Source of the DNA: Budorcas taxicolor
Lineage: Eukaryota > Chordata > Mammalia > Artiodactyla > Bovidae
DNA length: 64,000 nucleotides
Reading direction: 5' to 3'
NCBI RefSeq assembly: GCF_023091745.1
Contig: NC_068910.1
Coordinates: 136,417,170 to 136,481,169 of the forward strand
Shown here: in pieces, positions 56,482 to 64,000 of the stretch
How the letters are laid out: each line of letters starts with the position of its first letter
Numbering within the stretch: position 1 is the first letter of the stretch
The notes under the pieces: model-generated
What the model saw: only the letters and a program-made list of their open reading frames with translations
What the model was told of the DNA's origin: nothing
Databases searched by the model: none
Program-made: the position numbers and the translations under genes

Positions 56482-56954
56482 TCAGTGGATATAGATCCTG
56501 TCGGAGATGGCTCCGGGGAAGTGGGTCATGATCTGCATCCGCAGCCACCAGTAGTAGTCCATGGGGTGGTAGCGAGTGTAGGGAGTGGCGGCAGTCAGGG
56601 CGTGGGTCACAGCCTTGATGACAGGGGAGGTGTCTGTGGAGCCGCTGGTGCAGTAGCTCTCCATCCTGGCGACCTTCTCATCGAAATACTTCCTGCCGTA
56701 GTCCTGGCGCACCACCTCAGGCAGCTCCTCCCACATCTTGTTGGCGATGGCGTGGATGCGCTCAGTGCCGCCGTAGAGGCTGGTGGCGGCGATGAAGTTT
56801 CCGGGTTCCACCACACTGACCTTCACTCCCAGCGGGTGCATCTCGTAGCGCAGGCAGTCAGAGAAAGCCTCCACCCCGAACTTGGTGATGCAGTACGGGG
56901 AGCGGGCCACGTTGGCCATGCGGCCCATCATGCTGCTGATGTTAACCACGCGGC
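56482..56954 (-). CDS. BDH1: BDH1 terminal coding exon (D-beta-hydroxybutyrate dehydrogenase, C-terminal part)
   Basis: BDH1 interconverts D-3-hydroxybutyrate and acetoacetate with NAD(H) on the inner mitochondrial membrane and is a phosphatidylcholine-dependent member of the short-chain dehydrogenase family. This exon encodes about 156 residues and ends at a TGA (56482-56484). Seen directly: the NISSM segment with the catalytic Ser (56929-56943), the YCITK active-site motif (Tyr 56893-56895, Lys 56881-56883), the VEPGNF segment after the fold's core, and a Trp/Tyr/Met-rich C-terminus (YYWWLRMQ) of the type implicated in lipid binding in this enzyme. The acceptor is a pyrimidine-rich tract ending CTACAG; the first two bases complete a Gly codon begun by the previous exon (phase 1). 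The segment GGTERI after ATSLY differs from the human protein as I recall it. The reading frame has no defects. Identification is by recognition of the protein and is very secure at family level. Confidence 0.96.
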
Positions 56955-58322
56955 CTGTAGAGGAAGACAGCAAACATCGACTCAGGGGGCCCCGCCTGCA
57001 GGGGCCCCGGGGCCTGGCGTGTTTCCGGAGGCCTGCTTACAGCCCGGCCTCTTGGCCGAGACCTCTTTTGCAGCCTGCATGGCTGGGGCTCAGCCTTCTG
57101 AACCACCCAGGGTCAGGCGGGTTTCTCCTTTATAGTGGAGGCCAGCTCAGGTCAGCACCAGCATCAGCATCAGCATCCCTGGTATTTCCTGGGTAGCCAG
57201 GTGGGCCCAAGCAGGATAGGGAAGGAGAAAAGAGAAGTAGGCTTGCAGAACAGGAGGGCACAAGATAAAGGGCAACAGCTCTATCTTGCCTGCCACGTTC
57301 TCCTATTGCCAGTAACTCCAAACTGTTATTACCTGGCCTGGCTCTGTTGCCAAGCAGGCAGAAGCATGGTTCTAAACATGCCTTCGGGTCTAAGACAATA
57401 ACCTGAGCGGAGCCTCAGGCACTAGGGAAGAGGGGACCTGGAGAAGCTCTCCCACAGGCCCAGCCTGGGGGCGCTAGGAGTTGACACAGCCTCTCCCTGC
57501 CCTGGAGCAGTAGGTGTAGAAGGAGCCCATCCAGCCTTCCCCGGAAGGCCAGGCAGACCACAGACCCCCTTGCCCTGGGTGTGCCCCCAGTAAGTCAAGG
57601 CACGATCCCACCAGGGCACTATGGGGAGACACCTTCCAGAAACCTCCAACTTGGAAGTCGCTGAAACGTTGGCGTTTTCTTCAAAAACCCCACAGCTGCT
57701 CTTTGGGTCCCTCCTGTCACTGCTGGGTCACTGGGACGGAGGGTATGGATCTTCCCTTTTTTGCCATATTGTTTGCTACTCTAGGGAGAAAATGTGAGCC
57801 CGGGACTTCTTAGGTGGCTTGCTTACATTTGGCTACACAACATGGTTTGGGCATTTTGTCTGTTTTGCCAATTTCTAATCTTGATTATTATTTTCAACTA
57901 CTACCACAATTGTCTCATTTTAAACTATGGCATAGTAACCCATAGGATGGATCTACAAACATTTACTTAAGCACACCTCTGTCAGTAAGTGATGTATACA
58001 CAAAGCTCTGTGCACAAGGGTGGTTATTTGTCTAGATTAAGTTCTCAGACTAGGATTACTGCTATAATCTTTTAGCCTTTGGTGTAGAATGCTGACCTCT
58101 TACCTGCTCTACTGTCTGAAAACCACACATCCCTTTCCACCCCCTGCCCAGGGCACCCCCACTGGCCACCATCCACAGGCCCTGTGTCACCCCTGGGGTT
58201 TATGGGCTCAGCCAGTGATGGTGGTGGGTAGTGGGTGCTCTGAGACCTTGTTACCATTCTGAGCGAAGATGGAAAGGCAGAGCGGGTCCAGGGGGCAGGA
58301 AGAAGGTCCCCTTCCACCTTAC
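56955..58322 (-). other. BDH1: BDH1 last intron
   Basis: The 1,368-bp intron runs between a GTAAGG donor (58317-58322) and a CTACAG acceptor (56955-56960). I see no young SINE or LINE in it. The stretch 57770-58070 is AT-rich, with no recognised element. GC-rich stretches near 56980-57130 and 57420-57650 carry open frames with no protein-like content. Confidence 0.9.
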
Positions 58323-58475
58323 CTTTTGCCCTCCGGATGAGGGGGAGGAAGGCTTTCGTCACCCGAACAGTGCCCCAGAGGTTCACTTCCGCCACCTCCT
58401 TGTAGGTCTCCATGCTGGTGAACTCCACATCTCCAAACGTCGAGATGCCCGCATTGTTAACCAGGCCCCATAAGC
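58323..58475 (-). CDS. BDH1: BDH1 internal coding exon
   Basis: This 153-bp exon (51 codons, phase 1 at both ends) encodes the middle of the BDH1 Rossmann fold. It carries the NNAG motif (58447-58458), whose Asn-Ala-Gly stabilises the central beta sheet in classical SDR enzymes. This is followed by GISTFGDVEF, EVNLWGTVRVTKAFLPL (with the conserved catalytic-tetrad Asn) and RRAKG at the 3' end. The acceptor is TCTCCTCTGGTGCAG and the donor is AAAG|GTAAGG, both consensus. Joining 58323 to 56954 rebuilds an uninterrupted Gly-Arg-Val-Val-Asn, which fixes both junctions. The exon before it should end in the first base of a Gly codon. I found no such exon between 58476 and 64000, so the N-terminal mitochondrial targeting sequence and the dinucleotide-binding Gly motif are not in this window. 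Confidence 0.95.
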
Positions 58476-58829
58476 CTGCACCAGAGGAGACAGAACTGGG
58501 TCACCACAGGGCTCAGCCTCAGGGATCACCCAGCAGCCTGCAGCCCATCCTCCTATGCACTTTCATTCCTTTTCCCCATAACTTGGCAGCTTCTTGTCCA
58601 AGGCTCTCAAGACATGTTCTAGAGTCACCCAGGAATAACCAGAGATGGAGAGGTCTAAAGTGCCGGCTGTGACCTCCCTTCAGTCTACAGTTTCCAATTC
58701 TCATCTCGCTTCTGCCTGCAGCCACTCTCTGATCCATCACGACTCAGCCCTGCTGGCACCCCCAGCCCCGAGCTCCCCAATCCCTCACCTTACTCACTTC
58801 TACCCTCCAGTCTCATCCTGCACCCTGCA

Positions 58830-58930
58830 CCTATTTATTCATTCCTGCCTCTGAGCCTTTGCTTATCTTCTCCCTCTTGCCAGAAACCAGGGGAACCTCA
58901 GGAGTCTTCCAGGCCAAGTCCTCTCTGGAG
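58830..58930 (+). repeat. L2 LINE fragment
   Basis: TTCCTGCCTCTGAGCCTTTGCTTATCTTCTCCCTCTTGCCAGAA ... TCTTCCAGGCCAAGTCCTCTCTGG follows L2 3' order. A weak antisense MIR head follows (58935-59035). Confidence 0.65.
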
Positions 58931-59379
58931 AACCAGAGAAGGGACATAGCATCCAAGGTCACACAACAAGTCAGAAGCTCAGCCAAGCCTTGATGTCAGG
59001 TCAGGCCCCAGTCTGACTCCACTCTGAGATGCTAACAACTCCTCCATCCTCTGCTCTCCGCTCTGAACCACGCACTACGGGCTAGATCTCATGTGGTCAG
59101 CTATCAATATGTCATCCGTCATCAATATGAACACTGAACACACCTGGTCTTTGCAGGTAGCAAAGACCCCTCAGCCGGTGTGATCCCACGGGCCTTAGTA
59201 CATGGTCAGAGCAAACTCTCCAAGTGCACTTGGGTTGTGTTTCCTGCAAGACCAACTTGAAGGATCATCCGAGTGCACTTAGTCTGATAATTACTCTCAT
59301 GGGTAGGGGGCCAGAGGACCTGAGAGGGAAGCCTGGCTTCAGCGGAACCAGTGAGGCCAGGGCAGAGCTGAACTGGGAT

Positions 59380-59483
59380 GAGACAGTGAGGGTCAAGAGA
59401 CAGTGAGGGGACGAGACAGACAGTGAGGGGGCGAGACAGACAGCGAGGGGACGAGACAGCGAGGGGACGAGACAGCGAGGGGC
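59380..59483. repeat. 16-20 bp minisatellite in BDH1 intron
   Basis: Six units of the form GAGACAGCGAGGGGAC; two carry an extra GACA (59417-59455). The last two and a half units are nearly identical, so the array probably varies in length. Confidence 0.9.
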
Positions 59484-61179
59484 AGCCTTGTGCAGCGGGG
59501 CCCCCTCTGAGTTTTGTTTTTTCAGGTACAAGGACTGGACATGCTGGAACTCAGGGCAGCCGGGCCCTGCCTCTTCTCTGCGGAAACCCTCAGGGTTGAG
59601 TCTCCCGTGGCTGTGGAAGTGCTCCTGCCCGAGATGTAGCCTCGGGCAGAGCTGCCTCCTGGGGGCTGTCCCCTCCTGTGGGAACTTTGGCCTGCTTCAC
59701 CCCAGTTAATCACGGAAGTGAGTTTGTGTAAATGACAGAGTAATTGGTCTCTAACTGCTTTCCTTCCGTGTTACCCAAATTAAAGCTTTGGCAACTGACC
59801 TCTTGTGCTTTCTCCTTCAATTATGGAGAATTAAGAGCATTTATTAGAGAAAGGAAATTGCCGGTTAACAAAGTGCTCATGACACTCTCACCTCCACTCC
59901 CCATGGCGACCAAGCAAAAGCCACCCCCTCAGCGCTCACGAGTGACCTCACAGTGACGCAGCCACTCCCCTCCACCCCGACCCCCTGCAGACCTTCCCCT
60001 GGGAGTCACTGCCCCCCTTCTCTTCCCAGGAGGAGCAGGAGGCCTCTCAGCAATTGTCAAGGCCGACACTTCACCCTCCACTGGCTTCCACATCATGAGC
60101 CATCCACCTATCTTTTTATGCAGCTTTCACTCCTCTCCCGTCCATGCTTCCCTCCCTTCAACAGTGTACACGTTAGATGCTCAATAAATGTACGTCAGGT
60201 GAGTGAGAATGTAAATATCAATACCACGTTTCATATCCCAAAGAACTTTCTCTGAATCATGCCGCCCCTCACACCACTGTCTGCTCTCCTTCCCTCCATG
60301 GCCAGGCTTCTGAGAACACGAGCTACACTCTCCAGTTTCCCATTTTCCTGCCAGTCTGGGTCCCAGCCCCACACTGCTCCAGGGTGTCCAGGGCATCCCC
60401 TTGCTAGGGATATCTCTCCCACCCTCATTCCCTGCCATCTTCTCTGACCTCAGCCTGCCCCCGGTGTGAGCGCTACTGATACCCACACACCCGCTTCAGC
60501 TCCGCTGACCCCTTCTCCCACCTGTCCTCCAGGGTCCTGTCCTACAGCAGCTGCCGTGCAGTGACACGCGATGCTCAGGCAGCCCCATCTTCCTTATGCT
60601 CATGAAAGTTCCCAGCTGCTTTGTGTTCGGTTCATTTGGACAGTATACATGACATAAAACACATACCGCCCTTTTATCCACCTAAAAATTAATTACATCT
60701 GACTCCAATGTGAAGAAAGGTTAACTGCACTTGACCTGTGGAAGCACAGTGCTCCTGGATTTCCGCTCCGATGATGCGATAAGTAACAAGTCTGTGCACC
60801 CAGGAGATCCCTGGAGTCCTGGGTCAACATTCTGAATAGACTCACAACCTTCCTGCTGGTCTGGGTGACAGCTGCTTTCCTGTAACCGTCCCTTCGCCAC
60901 CTCTGAGTAACTTCCCACACACCCCTCAAGAGTCATGGCTCTCCCAGCCCCACCGCCTCCTCCTGATGGTCATTTTCATCCAAAGGTCCCCGACTCACCC
61001 TAACTAACCACCAAGTGCTCAAGCCTGCTTTGCTAGTAGTTTCCCTCCGCTAACAGTTTCCCTGTCATCTTTGACTCCTCCAGCCCCTTCATTTCTCCCC
61101 CATCTAATGAGTCACGAGTACTTTAAAATTACCAAGAAGGAGCAAAAGGATGGCCGCTGGGCCCTGAACTAAGCACTTC

Positions 61180-61370
61180 GTATCCATTCATTCACCTGAT
61201 CCTTATAACCAATCAATAGATACTGTATTGTCCCATGTCCAGATGAAGCAACTGAGGCTCAGAGAGGTTAAGCAACTTGTTCAACATCACCCAGCTAACC
61301 AGTGGATAGGATGGCGCAGGACCCAGGCCTGCATGAGGACATAGCTCTCGCCCTTAATCCCGTGCTGCTG
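61180..61370 (-). repeat. MIR SINE (antisense)
   Basis: GTCCCATGTCCAGATGAAGCAACTGAGGCTCAGAGAGGTTAAGCAACTTGTTCAACATCACCCAGCTAACCAGTGG is a well-preserved antisense MIR core. Confidence 0.92.
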
Positions 61371-62019
61371 TCGGCTTCCTCGCTGGGTCGCTAGAATCAC
61401 TGCCTTCTTTCTGGTGTCCACAGCATTAGTTTGGGTCCCTGTTGTTGGAGAAGCTCTCCCAGGTGTCCCTGTCAGTTGCTCTCCTCCGCCATCCTGATCC
61501 AACCCGCTCCACCAGGCTCTCCTTCTCAGCCAGCCACTTCCTGCTGCTCTGCTTCCCTTTGGAGTGGGAAGTGCGAGCCTCCTTCCCCACGCTTGTCATC
61601 CACTGCCCGCCAAGGGCTCTGCCCTTTCAGAGCCTGGACAGTCTGCCTCTCTTCTGATACCACGGGCCCTCCTGCCTCCACGGTGTCCTAACTCTGCTCA
61701 GCCACCCTGACCCTCAGCCTGAGCGCAGCTTCTGTTGAAGTGCTCCTGCTGTGGTTGGATCGAGCTGTGAGCCCCACAGATGGGCACCCTCAGGCCCACA
61801 TGGTTGAAGGTACAAACCCAAGCTCACACCACTAGTAAGAGGCTAAGCCCAGAGCAACTGCAGCCTTCTCACTCCCAGACTGAGTACGCCCCAGATGTAG
61901 GGACCTCCCTGTCCATGGCATAATGTCCCCAGTGTTATAACCGATCCTCATAGGTCTGGCCGTGAAGCCACTGACTTCCATTTCGCCCAACTACAAACTT
62001 CCTCTGCCAGCTCATATCC

Positions 62020-62090
62020 TTTCAGGTGCTCAGCACACTACCAAACATACAGCAAGCACTCAATAAATGTTTACTGAATGCAAGGTAAGA
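62020..62090 (+). repeat. MIR or L2 3' tail fragment
   Basis: GTGCTCAGCACACTACCAAACATACAGCAAGCACTCAATAAATGTTTACTGAATG. A similar shorter tail is at 60166-60190. Confidence 0.65.
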
Positions 62091-62473
62091 AGCGGTTTCA
62101 AGATCAGGCCATGCCCACAGCCTGCAGGTTGGTCCACTTGCTTGGCCTTTCCCTATGGTGGTGGAGGAAGCCTATGGTCACAGGCTCTGGATAGCCGGTC
62201 CCTCAGGTCCCTGTGGGGGAGCAAAGGGGCTGGTGGCAGAAGGCTCACCAGCTCTAACCTGATAATCTCCTTCATCTTACCACCACCGCTGGCTCTCCTG
62301 GCTTTGGCAGCAACTGTTCCACAGAGCCAGGGTGAAGGGCATCAAACTCGCCATCAAAATGTGATGACTCTCCATCAAAATGTGCCTTCCACGCTGCGGG
62401 AACTGGGGGTGGGGGTGGGAAGAATGGACTGTCTCCTGCAAGGTTCCTGCTGAGGTGGATGGGTGTGCGTGTG

Positions 62474-62690
62474 TGTGCTAAGTCACTTCAGTTGTGTCCG
62501 ACTCTTTGAGACCCATGGACTGTAGCCCGCCAGGCTCCTCTGTCCATGGGATTTTCTAGGCAAGAATACTGGAGTGGGTTGCCATTTCCTTTTCCAGGGG
62601 ATCTTCCTGACCCAGGGATCGAACCCATATCTTTAATGTCTCCTACTTTGGCAGGCAGCTTCTTGACCACTAGCGCCATCTGAGAAGTCA
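62474..62690 (-). mobile_element. Bov-tA SINE (antisense) in BDH1 intron
   Basis: GTGTGCTAAGTCACTTCAGTTGTGTCCGACTC through GATCTTCCTGACCCAGGGATCGAACCC to CTAGCGCCATCTGAGAAGTC. It is preceded by a short GT-rich run (62463-62478). The tRNA head is altered at its end. Confidence 0.92.
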
Positions 62691-62844
62691 AGGTGGGTGG
62701 GTGGAGTGAGTCAAAAGCGGCCACAGGCTTAGGGAAGGCATCTGGTCTGCAGCTCAGGGAGGGCGCCATCTGGTGGTCAAAGACAGTATCGCCTGAGAAG
62801 GAGGCAGGGAATTTGCACTGTGTAAGACAGAAAAAGTTATGACC

Positions 62845-63531
62845 AAACATTCAGAAAACTAAGATCATGGCATCTGGTCCCATCACTTCATGGGAACTAG
62901 ATGGGGAAACAGTGGAAACTGTCAGACTTTATTTTTTTGGGCTCCAAAATCACTGCAGATGGTGATTGCAGCCATGAAATTAAAAGACGCTTACTTCTTG
63001 GAAGAAAAGTTATGACCAACCTAGATAGTATATTCAAAACCAGAGACATTACTTTGCCGACTAAGGTCCGTCTAGTCAAGGCTATGGTTTTTCCAGTGGT
63101 CATGTATGGATGTGAGAGTTGGACTGTGAAGAAGGCTGAGCACTGAAGAATTGATGCTTTTGAACTGTGGTGTTGGAGAAGACTCTTGAGAGTCCCTTTG
63201 ACTGCAAGGAGATCCAACCAGCCCATTCTGAAGGAGATCAGCCCTGGGATTTCTTTGGAAGGAATGATGCTAAAGCTGAAACTCCAGTACTTTGGCCACC
63301 TCATGCGAAGAGTTGACTCATTGGAAAAGACTTTGATGCTGGGAGGGATTGAGGGCAGGAGGAGAAGGGGACGACAGAGGATGAGATGGCTGGATGGCAT
63401 CACTGACTCGATGGACAGGAGTTTGAGTGAACTCCGGGAGTTGGTGATGGACAGGGAGGCCTGGCGTGCTGCGATTCATGGGGTCACAAAGAGTCGGACA
63501 CGACTGAGCGACTGAACTGAACTGAACTGAA
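62845..63531 (+). mobile_element. 5'-truncated BovB LINE in BDH1 intron
   Basis: From AACATTCAGAAAACTAAGATCATGGC through ORF2 C-terminal coding sequence to the (ACTGA)n 3' end at 63509-63531. ORF2 frame is broken by a small deletion near 62918 and by a TGA at 63144-63146, where other copies read AEHR/AERQ. Sense to the plus strand, hence antisense to BDH1. Confidence 0.95.
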
Positions 63532-63669
63532 CCCAGAAAAACCCACTCCAGTGTTCTTGCCTGGAGAATCCTAGGGACGGCGGAGCCTGGTGGGCTGCCG
63601 TCTATGAGGTCGCACAGAGTCGGACACGACTGAAGTGACTTAGCAGCAGCAGCAGCAACCCAGAAAAAC
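63530..63669 (+). mobile_element. Half Bov-A2 inserted at the BovB tail, with target-site duplications
   Basis: One Bov-A monomer (63543-63656) ending in (AGC)5. AACCCAGAAAAAC is present at 63530-63542 and 63657-63669, an exact 13-bp duplication whose left copy begins on the last base of the BovB tail. Confidence 0.95.
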
Positions 63670-63900
63670 AGGGCTTCCCTGGTGGCTCTGTGGTAAAGAA
63701 TCTGCCTGTCAATGCAGAAGACGAGGGTTTAAGCCCTTGTCAGAAAGATCCAGGGGTCAGAAAGATCCCCTGGAGAAAGAAATGGCAACCCACTCCAGCA
63801 TTCTTGCTTGGGAAATCCCACGGACAGAGGAACCTGGTGGGCTAGAGTTCAGGGATGTAGCCCAGGGGGGTCGCAAGAGTCTGACACAGCTCAGTGACTT
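63670..63900 (+). mobile_element. Bov-tA SINE
   Basis: GGGCTTCCCTGGTGGCTCTGTGGTAAAGAATCTGCC through the Bov-A body to GACACAGCTCAGTGACTTAATAATAAACAACAAC. The AGAAAGATCC(AGG) phrase is duplicated internally (63741-63768). Confidence 0.92.
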
Positions 63901-64000
63901 AATAATAAACAACAACAGCCCAGTAAGAGACATCCATGAGGGGTTGGCGGTGGGGGGAGAGGGGGCTGAAGGAAGGGAAAAGGGAAGAGACCTGGGCAGC
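63901..64000. other. Window end, purine-rich
   Basis: GGTGGGGGGAGAGGGGGCTGAAGG-type sequence; nothing identified. Confidence 0.4.

Larger units (their letters stand above)
58476..64000 (-). other. BDH1: Upstream BDH1 intron (5' end outside window)
   Basis: All sequence from 58476 to the end of the window is inferred to be intron 5' of the visible exons, since no BDH1 N-terminal coding segment is present on the minus strand here. It holds an L2 fragment, MIR fragments, a short minisatellite (59380-59483), a Bov-tA, a BovB, a half Bov-A2 and a second Bov-tA, listed separately. The stretch 59490-60130 and the stretch 60200-61180 contain nothing I recognise. An alternative first exon cannot be excluded by eye. 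Confidence 0.7.

Noticed and set aside
58476..64000. Further upstream BDH1 coding exons
   Set aside because: I searched the minus strand for segments matching the dinucleotide-binding Gly motif and the region just before GLWGLVNNAG and found none. A short exon could still be missed by eye.

Overview
This is nuclear genomic DNA from a ruminant (Pecora; cattle, sheep, goat or a close relative; the sequence does not settle which). The evidence is the repeat content: BovB (RTE-clade) LINEs, Bov-A2 SINEs with AGC tails, Bov-tA tRNA-Glu-derived SINEs, and CHR-2-type cetartiodactyl SINEs. These lie over an older eutherian layer of MIR, L2, L1, MaLR LTRs and MER20/MER5-like hAT elements. There are no bacterial-type genes, operons or CRISPR arrays.

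Only one protein-coding gene can be supported. It is the 3' part of BDH1 (mitochondrial D-beta-hydroxybutyrate dehydrogenase, SDR family) on the minus strand at about 56.5-58.5 kb. Two coding exons are visible, 58323-58475 and 56482-56954. Their splice sites are consensus and in matching phase (1/1), they carry the SDR catalytic Asn, Ser, Tyr and Lys, and the last one ends in the native stop. Earlier exons were not found in the remaining 5.5 kb and presumably lie past 64000. Because BDH1 is on the minus strand, positions 1-56.4 kb are downstream intergenic DNA and 58.5-64 kb is intron.

Layout: 1-5.9 kb is sparse, with a degenerate ~21-bp tandem array (2.93-3.32 kb) and a small CpG-rich patch near 4.1-4.3 kb. 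5.9-8.2 kb holds a 5'-truncated BovB and an L1 3' end with a BovB fragment nested in it. 9.2-11.1 kb has a MER20 and a Bov-A2 with target-site duplications. 15.4-17.5 kb is the most informative repeat: a BovB whose 5' portion is inverted against its 3' portion, bounded by a perfect 11-bp target-site duplication (a twin-priming footprint). 19-31.5 kb mixes MaLR LTRs, CHR-2, Bov-tA and Bov-A2 copies, an imperfect palindrome and an LTR with TATA and poly(A) signals. 32.9-38.7 kb has a hAT-like element with terminal inverted repeats, a BovB with a 249-codon open reading frame, another LTR and a very short BovB. 44.15-44.55 kb is a clear CpG-rich candidate island with no recognisable gene. 45-54.3 kb has more BovB, Bov-A2 and MIR copies. 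A 27-bp minisatellite (55741-55899) lies just downstream of BDH1. The window ends with BovB, Bov-A2 and Bov-tA copies arrayed in tandem.

I found no convincing unknown biological system. The points worth following are the twin-primed BovB, the intergenic CpG island, the two tandem arrays, the absence of a canonical poly(A) hexamer just after BDH1, and a set of insertions dated relative to one another by nesting and target-site duplications. Repeat names come from recognition by eye, so subfamily assignments and edges (plus or minus about 10-20 bp) should be taken as approximate.
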